In this document: piece by piece, positions 1 through 8,191 of the stretch
How positions within the stretch are numbered: the stretch's first letter is position 1
Layout of the letters: each line of letters begins with the position of its first letter
NCBI GenBank assembly: GCA_034422835.1
Contig: DAOUJJ010000003.1
Coordinates: 1 to 64,000, forward strand
Direction of reading: 5' to 3'
Length of the DNA: 64,000 nt
Source: VXMO01 sp034422835
GTDB taxonomy: Bacteria; Chloroflexota; Dehalococcoidia; UBA6926
Program-made: the position numbers and the translations under genes
The notes under the pieces: model-generated
Told to the model about the DNA's origin: nothing
Databases searched by the model: none
The model's input: the letters and a program-made list of their open reading frames with translations, nothing else

Positions 1-909
1 CCAGCCGGAGCCGAACACGTAGCCGTTCGCCCCGGCCACGAATACCCGCAGCGACTCGGACTCCACCCATATGCCTTCGCCTACCGCAGCGGGCAGGTCC
101 ACCACCCCGCCGAGCAGGTCCTCCACGTCCCCGCCGATCATCGACGGGTCGGAGTGCCCCACGATCTTCCCGTCCGGCCCTCCGATGAAGGCGAACCAGT
201 GCCCGTCCACCGTCTCGGCGGCGTTGTAGTAGTTGATGGCCTGCTCAAGGCCCGCCAGGGCGCTCCCCGGACTGGCGAAGTAGGCCATCGTTCCCTCCAG
301 CCCTACCTCGCGGTACTTGTCCACCGCCGTGAACACCAGCATCTTGGTGAACTCGTCGGCGTCTATGTGCCAGCCCGAGGCGAACAGCAGCCCGTCGTGC
401 TTCTCCACCCACACATTCTTCAACTCGAACTCGCCGGAGCCGATGCCGCCGCTGGCCGGATTGCGGTACACGTACGACACCCATTTGCCGGCCTCGTCGG
501 CCGCGAGCATCTCCGGCCCGAATTCGTAGCCGTTGATGTCGGTGCCCACCCATCCCTTCACGTCCAGTCCCAGACGCTCAGGCTCAGGATGTCCTATCAC
601 CAGGTCGTTCTCGTCGATGATGAACACGTACCACTGGCCATCGATGCTCTGTGGGCTGTTGTAGTGGGCAAGCGTGGCGTCCAGCCCCTGCGTCTCGTAG
701 CGGGCGATGGCGTTGTCAACGAAGTATTGCGTGTACTCGGCGGGCGTGTCCCTGGACGGGACGGAGGTTTCCTCCTCCTCCTGCTGCGCGGTCTCCTCGA
801 CCTCGGCGGGGGTCTGCCCCGCGTCGTCATCCCCGCAGGCTGCGAACAGCGCAGAGACGAGGAGCAACAGCCCCGCGGCCAGCGCTATGCGTCGCGTTTT
901 ATCTATCAT
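1..909 (-). CDS. Secreted lipoprotein with two Cache-like sensor repeats (partial, 3' end outside window)
   Basis: The reading frame starts at the ATG ending at 909 and is still open at base 1, so the C-terminus is missing. Residues 1-25 form a lipoprotein signal peptide: a basic start, a Leu/Ala core and the lipobox LFAAC, followed by an acidic Glu/Gln-rich linker. Two similar segments follow, at about 58-190 and from about 195. Both show a helix, then a W(Y/F)(V/A)FI strand and a 'GHP/GHSDP' turn, as in extracytoplasmic Cache ligand-binding domains. The visible part has no membrane helix or output domain, so it is likely a surface binding protein. It lies 14 bp after the upstream gene and is probably the last visible member of that operon. 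Cache assignment is by pattern only. Confidence 0.7.
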   Translation of the reverse strand, partial: MIDKTRRIALAAGLLLLVSALFAACGDDDAGQTPAEVEETAQQEEEETSVPSRDTPAEYTQYFVDNAIARYETQGLDATLAHYNSPQSIDGQWYVFIIDENDLVIGHPEPERLGLDVKGWVGTDINGYEFGPEMLAADEAGKWVSYVYRNPASGGIGSGEFELKNVWVEKHDGLLFASGWHIDADEFTKMLVFTAVDKYREVGLEGTMAYFASPGSALAGLEQAINYYNAAETVDGHWFAFIGGPDGKIVGHSDPSMIGGDVEDLLGGVVDLPAAVGEGIWVESESLRVFVAGANGYVFGSGW

Positions 910-922
910 GCTCACACTTTCC

Positions 923-2365
923 TTACAGGCCTCCTGAGTGGTCGACGGTCGCCTGTCCGATTTCCGACCAGGCGATGGGGTTGACGCCGTTATCGGAGGC
1001 CACCTGCACGTCGTACGTGCCGTCCTCCAAGGGGCCGACGGAGTAGCTGGTTTGGGATGCCTGCCGGGGGCCGCTCCACGCCGCCTCCGGAGTCTGATCC
1101 GCCTCCCGCCAGCGCACGCGGTACCACACCCGGCCCGCGTTCTCCACGGCGCTCCATCTCGCCACGATGGCCGGAGAGAGTCCCGTGCCCGGCTTCGTGG
1201 GCGTCAGCGTCAGCCCCGTCGGCGCGGGCGCGGGACTCAGCGTGGTCACCTGCTTTTCTGCGCCGGATTGGCTGATCACGGTGAAGTCGGGATCCGTGAT
1301 GGACCCGCTGAGCTCCACCAGGTGGGCGCGAACCTCGTAGGATGTGCCCGTGGCGAGCCCGGTGACCGTGATGTCCCTGAACGTCCGCGTGTATGCGCTT
1401 GCGCTTGCGCCCGCGGGCAGCAGGTTGCCCTCCGCGGCGTCCGGCCACGGATCGGTCGTGGACTCCCGCACCTGCACCCGCATCTCCTGGTTGGTCGGGG
1501 ACTGGTCCGTCAGCGTGACCGTGATGGCGGGGCCGCCGTTCCGCGCGCCCCTGGTTACCGAGAAGCTGGGGGCCGGAAGCAGCCCACGGGTCACCGTTAC
1601 GGTGTAGGTGGAGGTCTTGTCGTACTGTGTCCTCTGTATTTCGATGACGTTCTCGCCGTCCGAGAGGGAGATCGGCTGGCTCAGCGCATTGCCATACTGG
1701 ATGACGTTGGGCTGCTCCAACGAGCCCTGCAGCCCTATCTTGATGCTGCCCCTGTCCACTCCCCCGGTGACGAACAGCGTCACATCCTCTATGGACGGAT
1801 TCGCCTGGGCCTTGAATGCAGTAGTGAGGCCGTCAAAGGCCGGCGTCAACTGCAGCTTCGGGAGCCGACCGAAAGCGGCATCCTCCGCGATATCGGAGCC
1901 AATCAGGACATGGATGCCGGTCAGGAGCGGCACGTCGTCGTCGGCCAGGGAGAAAGTGACGCCGTTGACCGTGATGTCCGCCACGTTGACGGTGGCGTTC
2001 AGGACGACGGGTTTGTCCGGCTCGACGGCCGGGTTGTTCAGGATGGTGATGTCCGCCGTCCCCACGGTGTCGCCCGCGGCGATGGTGAAGGCGGACGGCA
2101 GGGAGAAGTCGTAGCCGACCCGGGCGCGTCCCGCGATGGGCCGCGATGTTAGCGTCACCTCTATTCCTCCCGCCGGGGCCGGTTGATCCAGCGTGGCGGT
2201 CACCGTCACCGTGCCAACGTCCTCGCTCACCGTGTCGTTGGGCACGGTCAGCGTAAGTGTTGTGGGCGACTGCGCCGCCGCGGACGGGACGGAGAGCAGG
2301 GCGAGCGCGACCGCAAGCACGCCAACGACGGCTATCCCGGTGCGCTTGCGGCGTGTGGTTTGCAT
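923..2365 (-). CDS. Secreted Calx-beta / cadherin-like / FN3 modular protein
   Basis: A 480-residue exported protein. The ATG at 2365 is chosen because GAGGAG lies 5 bases upstream and the signal peptide (basic MQTTRRKRT, hydrophobic core, AAAQ cleavage near residue 31) begins there; an upstream in-frame start would overlap the preceding gene. Module order by pattern: a Calx-beta-like domain (about 34-145, with the 'TVTVTATLDQPAP' strand and a 'GYDFSLPSAFTIAAGD' turn), a cadherin-like beta-sandwich (about 150-260, ending 'STYTVTVTRG'), and two FN3-like domains (about 260-470). No enzyme motif or cell-wall anchor is visible. It sits between two other secreted genes on the same strand, so a shared transcript and an adhesive or matrix role are likely but unproven. 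Confidence 0.75.
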   Translation of the reverse strand: MQTTRRKRTGIAVVGVLAVALALLSVPSAAAQSPTTLTLTVPNDTVSEDVGTVTVTATLDQPAPAGGIEVTLTSRPIAGRARVGYDFSLPSAFTIAAGDTVGTADITILNNPAVEPDKPVVLNATVNVADITVNGVTFSLADDDVPLLTGIHVLIGSDIAEDAAFGRLPKLQLTPAFDGLTTAFKAQANPSIEDVTLFVTGGVDRGSIKIGLQGSLEQPNVIQYGNALSQPISLSDGENVIEIQRTQYDKTSTYTVTVTRGLLPAPSFSVTRGARNGGPAITVTLTDQSPTNQEMRVQVRESTTDPWPDAAEGNLLPAGASASAYTRTFRDITVTGLATGTSYEVRAHLVELSGSITDPDFTVISQSGAEKQVTTLSPAPAPTGLTLTPTKPGTGLSPAIVARWSAVENAGRVWYRVRWREADQTPEAAWSGPRQASQTSYSVGPLEDGTYDVQVASDNGVNPIAWSEIGQATVDHSGGL

Positions 2366-2399
2366 GGCACTCCTCAATTGATGACAGTCCGTGCGCGTG

Positions 2400-3488
2400 T
2401 CAGAGGCCGCCGAAGCCGCCGGCATGCACCGCGGTGGTGCACGCGGCCCGGCTGCCGTTCTTATCCTCGGCGGCGTAGGTCACGGACCATTGCCTCCGCG
2501 CCTCCTGCGCCGGTGTCCCGCCAAGCTTCCTGGTCGCGGGGTCGAAGGTGATCCCGGAGGCCACGCTGCTCAGCGGCTGCTGCGAGTCGGATTCAATCAG
2601 GCTGTAGGTGAGGGGCTCGGCGCCGCCCGCCGCCTCCGGATACGTGACCGTTCCATCGTCGTTGGCGTCCAACCACTCGTCGTCGCTCGTGAACGCGACG
2701 ATCGTGGAGCTGCAGAATCTCCTGGCCGCCTCGTTGAAGGTCACCGGCTCGGCGACCGATACATCGAAGGTGAGGGAGGCCGTGCCGCCGAGCTCGCCGG
2801 TGGCGGTGTAGGTGACGGTGGCCGGGCTTGCGGTGACGGTTGTGGGCGTGCCGACGATGCTCCGGTGAACGCTCGACAGGGAGAGTCCGGCGGGCAGGCC
2901 CGTGGCCGTGTAGGTCACCTCGTAGTCATCGCTGCCCGACGGGAGCGGGCCGTGCTGCACCCTGACGCCCTGGGTGAACGTGAGCGCGGGGACGGTGGCG
3001 CTGCCAAAGCTCACGGGCGGGTACTGGTAGACCCTGAGCGTGTAGGTCAGGGTGTCGCCGTTCTCCGCGGTCACCGTCACGATGATGTTGTGCCACTCGT
3101 CGGGGTCCGCGTGAGGAGCGATGGCGATGGCGGCGCTGTCCGCGCCGCTGGCCACGGTCTGGGGCGTCCCGCCGCTCTCAAGCTGCACCGTGATGGTCGC
3201 GCCGTCACTATCCGTCGCTGTCGGACGAACGGTGACGCTGGTGATCTCCTGGAGCATGACGGCGGTGTAGACGCGAGGGCCATAGACCCACACGCCGCCC
3301 GCCGACGCGTCGCTGCCGGTGGTGGCGTTGGCGATGGTCAGATCGCTGAGGGTGGCGTCGGCGGATTGGGCGTGGGCGGGCTGCCCATCGTGCAAGACGA
3401 AGACGGCCAGGAGCGCCGCAGCCGCAAGCACGGCAAGGGCCGCGACGCGCCGAACGGATGTGGTCTGCAATTCAATGCTGCGCAGCAT
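2400..3488 (-). CDS. Secreted protein with cadherin-like sandwich and putative Ig (He_PIG) domains
   Basis: About 362 residues. GGAGGTG precedes a cluster of possible starts (GTG 3494, ATG 3491, ATG 3488); 3488 gives 7-base spacing. A signal peptide of about 40 residues ends at AHAQS. Next comes a cadherin-like beta-sandwich (about 45-140, typical 'DTLTYTLRVY' end) and an Ig-like repeat of the He_PIG type with the diagnostic 'YTATGLPAGLSLS' and 'IVGTPTTV' segments. A second related domain ends near the C-terminus. It is 26 bp from the next upstream gene, which shares the same repeat types, so the two look like a duplicated secreted family. Ligand and role cannot be told from sequence. Confidence 0.72.
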   Translation of the reverse strand: MLRSIELQTTSVRRVAALAVLAAAALLAVFVLHDGQPAHAQSADATLSDLTIANATTGSDASAGGVWVYGPRVYTAVMLQEITSVTVRPTATDSDGATITVQLESGGTPQTVASGADSAAIAIAPHADPDEWHNIIVTVTAENGDTLTYTLRVYQYPPVSFGSATVPALTFTQGVRVQHGPLPSGSDDYEVTYTATGLPAGLSLSSVHRSIVGTPTTVTASPATVTYTATGELGGTASLTFDVSVAEPVTFNEAARRFCSSTIVAFTSDDEWLDANDDGTVTYPEAAGGAEPLTYSLIESDSQQPLSSVASGITFDPATRKLGGTPAQEARRQWSVTYAAEDKNGSRAACTTAVHAGGFGGL

Positions 3489-3520
3489 CATCACACCTCC
3501 GAGCGCCCTTGCTCATGCGC

Positions 3521-5299
3521 CTAGAGTCCTCCCACCGGCACGGTGAACTTGACCACAGCCGACCAGCCGCCTGGGCCGTCCGCATTCGCGGCGGCGACGC
3601 GTACGATGTAATCTCCGGCGGTCAGGCCCGTAATCAGGGCGTGCCCCGTCTTGTCGGCGCCCAGGTTCGTCTGGGAGTCGTAGACCGTCATGCTGGCCTC
3701 CTCGGGCAGGGCGTCGACCACATAGGCCGGGAAGACCAGCTCCGGGAAGAACGACCCGTCGTCGGCTCCAACCTGGATAACGTAGGAGGTCGCTCCGGCC
3801 ACGTCCGCCCAGTCCAGGAACACGATCTGCGACCCCGCCGTGGTCGCTGCGATGAATGCCGAGAGGTCCGGCGCAGACGTCGGGGCCGAAGGGCCGCTTA
3901 CGGTGATGACGGTGAAATCGCTCTCGGCGGTGACGCCGTTGCGGTCCGTCGCGGTGTAGGTCAAATCCGCACTACCAGAAGCCAAACCGGTGGAAAGCGT
4001 GCCGGAGATGGTCCTGGTCCGTCCGTTGAAGGAGAGGCCGAGGGCTGACAAATCCACCCCTTCCAGCTCGTACCGGATGCCGATGCCCACCCTGGTCCCG
4101 CCGGCCGCCTCAGGCAGCGTAAGGGAGACGCTATCGCCAAACGTCCATGTCGGCCAGGATATCGCCGGCAGGGTCGGCGCCGCGTTCACGGTGATGGAGT
4201 TGGAGGCGATGATCCGGGCCCCATTCTCGTCCTCGGCCCAGTAGTCCACGCTGTAGAACGCCTTTGCGGAGGGCGCGGTCGCGCCGGTGTCGCTGCTGAG
4301 GACCCGGGTGCTGGAGTCGAAGGAGAAGCCCGGAGCGTCATCGTTGATGCTGTACTCCCAGTGGCGGGTTACCTGCCGCCCGTCCACCGTCCTCGTCTCT
4401 TTCACCCAGTAGCTCAGGCCATAAGTCAGCGTGCCGAGTCCGCCCTCGGCCTCCGGCAGCGTCATGCTGATGGGCGTGTCTTGGCCGACGGTGTACTCGA
4501 TGATGGTGTTCTTGAAGGCCTGGACCGCGGCCGCATCGGTGAACTCCACGGGCGGGGCGACCGACACGTTGAAGGTGCGGGAGACGGAGCCGCCGATCTC
4601 GTCGGTGGCGGTGAAGGTGACCTCGGCAGGCTCCGTGGTGGCAGCCGTGGGCGTGCCGATGATGAGGCGGCCCTGGCCCAGGGACAGCCCTGGGGGCAGC
4701 CCCGTGGCCGTGTAGGTGATCTCGCCGGAGTAGTATGCGACGGAGGCCCTGGGCAGCCTAAGAGCGTCTATCTCCTCCTCGCTGAAGTCCAGGAAGGAGA
4801 TTTCGTGGCCCGCGGTGTAGGTCCTGTCCTCCACCGTGGTCGTGTCGAAGGTCGGCGAGTCCGCCGAGATCTTGTTCAGGTTGAAGTAGTGGAAGCCGTC
4901 GTTGAGGCCGTTGCCCGTGGTCTTGAGGACGCGAATTGCGGGATGCGTGGGGGTGGAGCTGTTTGTCAGGGCGCTGCCCGACATGGTTGTTTCGCCAATC
5001 TGCGTGGCGCCCAAGACGTTGGGGTCGGCGTCGACCCTGTCAATCAGCCGTACCCCTCTGACTGTGTTATCCGTCCAAGAGGGAGTGAAGGTGATCCCTG
5101 TGAGGTCGGAGGGGACCCGGATGGTGTATACGCTCGTGTGCGGGTCGAACGCCGGGTTCACGACGAGCGGAATGGTGTACGTCTCGCCGTCGCGGGTGAC
5201 GGTGCCGGTGACGAACAGCTCATCCAGGACCGGGGCCGAGGTGCCGTGGTCCGCCTGGGCGGGCTGCGCGCCCGGCGCAAAGAGGACCGCCAGCGCCAT
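3521..5299 (-). CDS. Secreted multi-Ig-like (He_PIG) and FN3 protein with frame-disrupted N-terminus
   Basis: The in-frame part from ATG 5299 encodes 592 residues. It contains a cadherin-like N-terminal sandwich, several He_PIG-type repeats (for example 'YTATGLPPGLSLGQGRLIIGT') and a C-terminal FN3-like domain. This start lies inside the hydrophobic core of a signal peptide: translation upstream in the same frame reads LRLSRPSPLLLLAAAL just before it, but that frame holds no start codon and is closed by a stop near 5390. A start codon with an excellent AGGAGGT ribosome site lies at 5441 in another frame. The two frames are separated by a run of eight G (5370-5377), and losing one base joins them. 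The gene may be phase-variable, recently broken, or carry a sequencing error. Confidence 0.7.
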   Translation of the reverse strand: MALAVLFAPGAQPAQADHGTSAPVLDELFVTGTVTRDGETYTIPLVVNPAFDPHTSVYTIRVPSDLTGITFTPSWTDNTVRGVRLIDRVDADPNVLGATQIGETTMSGSALTNSSTPTHPAIRVLKTTGNGLNDGFHYFNLNKISADSPTFDTTTVEDRTYTAGHEISFLDFSEEEIDALRLPRASVAYYSGEITYTATGLPPGLSLGQGRLIIGTPTAATTEPAEVTFTATDEIGGSVSRTFNVSVAPPVEFTDAAAVQAFKNTIIEYTVGQDTPISMTLPEAEGGLGTLTYGLSYWVKETRTVDGRQVTRHWEYSINDDAPGFSFDSSTRVLSSDTGATAPSAKAFYSVDYWAEDENGARIIASNSITVNAAPTLPAISWPTWTFGDSVSLTLPEAAGGTRVGIGIRYELEGVDLSALGLSFNGRTRTISGTLSTGLASGSADLTYTATDRNGVTAESDFTVITVSGPSAPTSAPDLSAFIAATTAGSQIVFLDWADVAGATSYVIQVGADDGSFFPELVFPAYVVDALPEEASMTVYDSQTNLGADKTGHALITGLTAGDYIVRVAAANADGPGGWSAVVKFTVPVGGL

Positions 5300-5354
5300 G
5301 AGCGCGGCGGCGAGGAGAAGGAGCGGGGAGGGGCGTGAGAGGCGGAGAGCTAGA

Positions 5355-5441
5355 CTAGAACGAACATTCGGGGGGGGTAGAAGGCATGGCCGCGTTCAGC
5401 AGGCGGCGCTGCCGGTCCAGGTTGCGTCGCGTGAAAGACAT
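5355..5441 (-). other. Out-of-frame leader carrying the true start of the downstream secreted protein
   Basis: An ATG at 5441 with AGGAGGT 6 bases upstream opens a 28-codon frame (MSFTRRNLDRQRRLLNAAMP...) that ends at a TAG at 5355. If the eight-G run at 5370-5377 had seven bases, this frame would continue through NVRSSLALRLSRP into the hydrophobic signal sequence and the 592-residue protein. The basic n-region, missing from the internal start at 5299, is supplied here. I read it as the detached 5' end of that gene rather than as a separate peptide. Confidence 0.6.
5370..5377. repeat. Homopolymer run of eight G (C on the coding strand)
   Basis: Eight consecutive G on the plus strand fall between the start codon and the signal-peptide core of the minus-strand secreted gene. 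With seven, the frames match; with eight they do not. Runs of this kind are classic slippage sites for phase variation and also a common sequencing error. Confidence 0.85.
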
Positions 5442-5488
5442 GGTGACACCTCCTGTGTTAGTGCAGACACTACGGACAGAGTACTATT

Positions 5489-5506
5489 AGTATACCATGC
5501 CGGTAT
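5489..5506 (-). promoter_or_regulatory. Candidate promoter -10 with overlapping palindrome before the secreted-protein operon
   Basis: Read on the minus strand, TATACT (5494 to 5489) lies about 48 bases before the ATG at 5441. It overlaps the inverted repeat ATACC/GGTAT (5492-5496 and 5502-5506). No good -35 hexamer is visible at the usual distance, so an activator or alternative sigma factor could be involved. Confidence 0.35.
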
Positions 5507-5643
5507 GACATTGCCGTGACTTTAAACCGATATTTGCATGACCTTCTGTGATTCATGGATAGAATTGGCATAATTGCCCCGATTAAGCGAGAAACGCCCG
5601 CCCTCGTATCAAGTACGGGTCAGGCTCCGGGCCTCTCCCGCTC

Positions 5644-5715
5644 GCCCTTCGACAGGCTCAGGGTGAACGGGGGTAGGGGTGGCCGTTCGTGCTGAGCTTG
5701 TCGAAGTACGAACGG
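5644..5715. repeat. Pair of dispersed palindromic repeats (CTTCGACAGGCTCAGG family)
   Basis: Two inverted copies of a dispersed element lie back to back: CCCTTCGACAGGCTCAGGG (from 5645) and its relative GCTGAGCTTGTCGAAG (from 5691), the second framed by CCGTTCGT/ACGAACGG. Related copies occur near 33838, 62809 and 62903. The 282 bp between 5442 and 5723 hold only this and the candidate promoter. Confidence 0.75.
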
Positions 5716-5723
5716 AGCGCCCT

Positions 5724-6143
5724 TTAAATCAGCAGGGTGTCGTTGTCCAGGAGGGCGCGGGCGCGTTCGTCGTTGTCGGTCGTGACGGCGACGATGGCGT
5801 GCCCGGCCTGACGATGCACGATGTGAATGGTGCGAACGTTGAGGTTGGCATCGGTAAAGCGTCGAGCCACACTCGCGAGAGCGCCGGGCCGGTCCGGCAG
5901 GCGAAAGACCACGGCGTCGGAGCTGATCGCCCGCACGTCGGCCTTCAGGAGCGCGTGGAGCGCCGCGTCATCATCGCTGGTGCGCAGTGTAATGACGCCG
6001 AACTCGCCCGCATCGTGCCCGTCGATGGATTCGATGTTCACTCCCGCCTCGGCCAGCGCCTCTGTCACAAGCGCCAGCGCGCCCGGCCCCTGGGAGGTGA
6101 ACGCGATGATCCGGCGGTCAGGATTATCTGCTTGCATGTTCAT
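5724..6143 (-). CDS. Tandem ACT-domain protein
   Basis: 139 residues consisting of two ACT domains, at about 10-70 and 75-139. The second is recognisable from 'VVFRLPDRPGALASVARRF', the usual ACT beta-alpha start with DRPG. ACT domains bind amino acids and regulate neighbouring enzymes. The start ATG overlaps the stop of the upstream decarboxylase gene (ATGA), so the two are translationally coupled. An amino-acid-sensing partner for the decarboxylase is a reasonable inference. There is no catalytic domain. Confidence 0.8.
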   Translation of the reverse strand: MNMQADNPDRRIIAFTSQGPGALALVTEALAEAGVNIESIDGHDAGEFGVITLRTSDDDAALHALLKADVRAISSDAVVFRLPDRPGALASVARRFTDANLNVRTIHIVHRQAGHAIVAVTTDNDERARALLDNDTLLI

Positions 6144-7270
6144 TCTTTCGTCACCGGCCAGTCCAGGCAGTCCTGCACGGTTCTGTCAATCATGTCACGG
6201 GTGACGTGGGGCATGGTGATGATGTGGGCGATATCCTCGTACGGGGCGAGCTGCCACATGAAGAGCACATAATCCGAGGGACGCGGGAAAACGACGATGG
6301 GGCTGTTCTCGGCGCGCCATGCCGGGATGCCGGCGGCGTTGAACTTCTGCACCGCGTACTCCGCGTTGTCCAGCATCCGACGCACCATCTCCCGGAAGCC
6401 GTTGGGGCCGTTCCTGGTCAGTCCGTACCAGATGATCATGGGCGTGATGGCGTTGCGCGAGCCAAGCAGCGTGGTGTCCAGCGCGCCGACGTACTCGATG
6501 GCGCGGCCGATCTGCGCGGTGTATTCCTTTCTCGTTACAACAACGCCGCATGGGATGGGCGAGCCGATGAGCTTGTGGCCGGAGATGGCGATGCTGTCGA
6601 TGCCGCTGTCAAAGCCAAAGGGTTGGGGGTCATCGACGAAGGGGAGGATCATGCCATGCAACGCGCCGTCCGCGTGGATATACGTGCGGGTCAGCGCCAG
6701 GTCGTCGATAATGGCGCGGATCTTGTCCAGATCGTCGATCGCGCCTTTCATGGTCGTGCCGATGTTGGCGACAATGAGCGCCGGCACGTCCCTGTTGATC
6801 CGCATGGACTCCCGCAGGTCGTCGTAATCGATCTCGCCGTTCTCCTGGCTGCGGACCATGATGTTGCGGATGCCCAGGACGTGCAGGATCTTCAGCACGG
6901 AATAGTGGGTGTCCTGTGAGAAGTAGGCGATGGGGTTCCTGAGCAGTTCACGTCCCACGTAGATGCCGTACATGTTGCCCTCTGTGCCGCCGGCGGTGAC
7001 GTAACCCCAGGCGTCGTCCGGGGGCAGCCTCATGAACGCGGCAACCATACGCACTACCTCGCGTTCCGTTTCGTGCGTATTCGCTTGGTAGCGCGAGTAG
7101 CCGAAGGGGTCGCCCACGTTGTTGGCGGCGAAAGCCATCAACGGGTACAGCGGCGAATAGTCAAAGTCCTGGTTGACCGGATACCCCGCGAAGAAGGGGC
7201 TCAGCAGCTTGAATTCCGAGACCAACTCATGGATACGCTGGTCAATGTCCGACTGACTCACTAGGTCCAC
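6140..7270 (-). CDS. hdc: Pyridoxal-phosphate group II decarboxylase, histidine-decarboxylase-like
   Basis: 376 residues, matching the roughly 378-residue length of Gram-negative PLP histidine decarboxylases. 'TAGGTEGNMYG' is the cofactor phosphate region, 'IHADGALHGM' carries the Asp that contacts the pyridine nitrogen, and 'ISGHKLIGSPIPCGVV' contains the Schiff-base lysine in the family's typical context. Expected activity is decarboxylation of histidine to histamine, or of a similar amino acid. It is the first gene of a two-gene unit with the ACT protein, overlapping by ATGA. No histidine/histamine antiporter lies next to it, so an acid-resistance role is not supported by context. The substrate could also be another aromatic or basic amino acid. 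Confidence 0.82.
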   Translation of the reverse strand: MDLVSQSDIDQRIHELVSEFKLLSPFFAGYPVNQDFDYSPLYPLMAFAANNVGDPFGYSRYQANTHETEREVVRMVAAFMRLPPDDAWGYVTAGGTEGNMYGIYVGRELLRNPIAYFSQDTHYSVLKILHVLGIRNIMVRSQENGEIDYDDLRESMRINRDVPALIVANIGTTMKGAIDDLDKIRAIIDDLALTRTYIHADGALHGMILPFVDDPQPFGFDSGIDSIAISGHKLIGSPIPCGVVVTRKEYTAQIGRAIEYVGALDTTLLGSRNAITPMIIWYGLTRNGPNGFREMVRRMLDNAEYAVQKFNAAGIPAWRAENSPIVVFPRPSDYVLFMWQLAPYEDIAHIITMPHVTRDMIDRTVQDCLDWPVTKE

Positions 7271-7404
7271 CTGCGCCGGCTACGACAAATACTGTCTACA
7301 TCTTAAGTCTAAGGCCGGCTGCAATTCCAGATTGCCCCACATTTGACGCCCGACGCGCGATAACTGTTCAATGACCATAGTCTGCACAGACACGGGAGGC
7401 TCGC

Positions 7405-8103
7405 ATGAAACTTGAAGGACGCCGCATCATCGTCACGGGCGGGAGTCGCGGGATCGGCTATCGAATCTCCGAACTCTTCCTCGCTGAGGGGGCCCAGGTC
7501 CTGGCCGTGTCCCGCAGTGCCTCAAAACTTGAAGGAGCAAAGGAGCAGCTTCCCGCGCTCGCCACACTCGTAGCCGACGTTTCCATTGCGACGGACGTCG
7601 ACCGCGTGGTTGCGTGGGCGGAGAGAGAGTGGGGCGGCCTTGACATCCTCGTGAATAACGCCGGCGTCCTTGACGGATCCGAGACCGGCCTCACCGAGGG
7701 GCCCGACGACACCTTCCTGACGACGATGCAGGTCAACGTTCATGGCGCCTATTTCTGCACCAAGCGTTTCCTTCCGTTGCTGTTGCGGTCGAACGATCCA
7801 CGAATCCTCAACGTTGGCTCGAGTTCCGGCATCCTTGGCCCCGGCCTGAGGGACTCCTACGGCGTGTCCAAGGCTGCCCTGCATGCGCTCACGCTGGCAA
7901 CTGCCAACGAGTTGAAGGGCAAGGTGGCGGTGAATGCGCTTGATCCGGGTTGGGTCAGGACGGATATGTCGCCGAACGGCCCCGGCGACCCGCGCTGGTC
8001 TGCTGCGGGCGCGCTCTCGATCGTTACGAGACCAGACAAGATGACCGGCAGACTCTTCTACGGCAAGCGCATCCGCGCGTGGACGCCGCGCTCAACCTCA
8101 TAG
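7405..8103 (+). CDS. Short-chain dehydrogenase/reductase
   Basis: 232 residues with the classical SDR layout: cofactor motif TGGSRGIG near the N-terminus, NNAG at the end of beta-4, the catalytic Ser region 'NVGSSSGILG', and the active-site YGVSK. The acidic residue after beta-2 is not obvious and a basic/Ser-rich 'SRSASK' is present, which favours NADP(H). An oxidoreduction of a hydroxyl/keto group is expected; the substrate is unknown. AGGCTCGC precedes the ATG. It opens a plus-strand run with an FAD oxidoreductase and a P450 fusion, which suggests a tailoring reaction on a lipid or similar molecule. Confidence 0.85.
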   Translation: MKLEGRRIIVTGGSRGIGYRISELFLAEGAQVLAVSRSASKLEGAKEQLPALATLVADVSIATDVDRVVAWAEREWGGLDILVNNAGVLDGSETGLTEGPDDTFLTTMQVNVHGAYFCTKRFLPLLLRSNDPRILNVGSSSGILGPGLRDSYGVSKAALHALTLATANELKGKVAVNALDPGWVRTDMSPNGPGDPRWSAAGALSIVTRPDKMTGRLFYGKRIRAWTPRSTS

Positions 8104-8191
8104 AGAGAACTTCGCTCGACCACGCCACGCCCCGTTTGCGATGTGCCGAACTGCGCAGCAAGTAGCCTGTTGCAGTTGACGCTGTACCAAC

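Noticed and set aside
938..2152. A 404-codon plus-strand frame opposite the Calx-beta protein
   Set aside because: Composition is typical of a reverse shadow and no motif is present.
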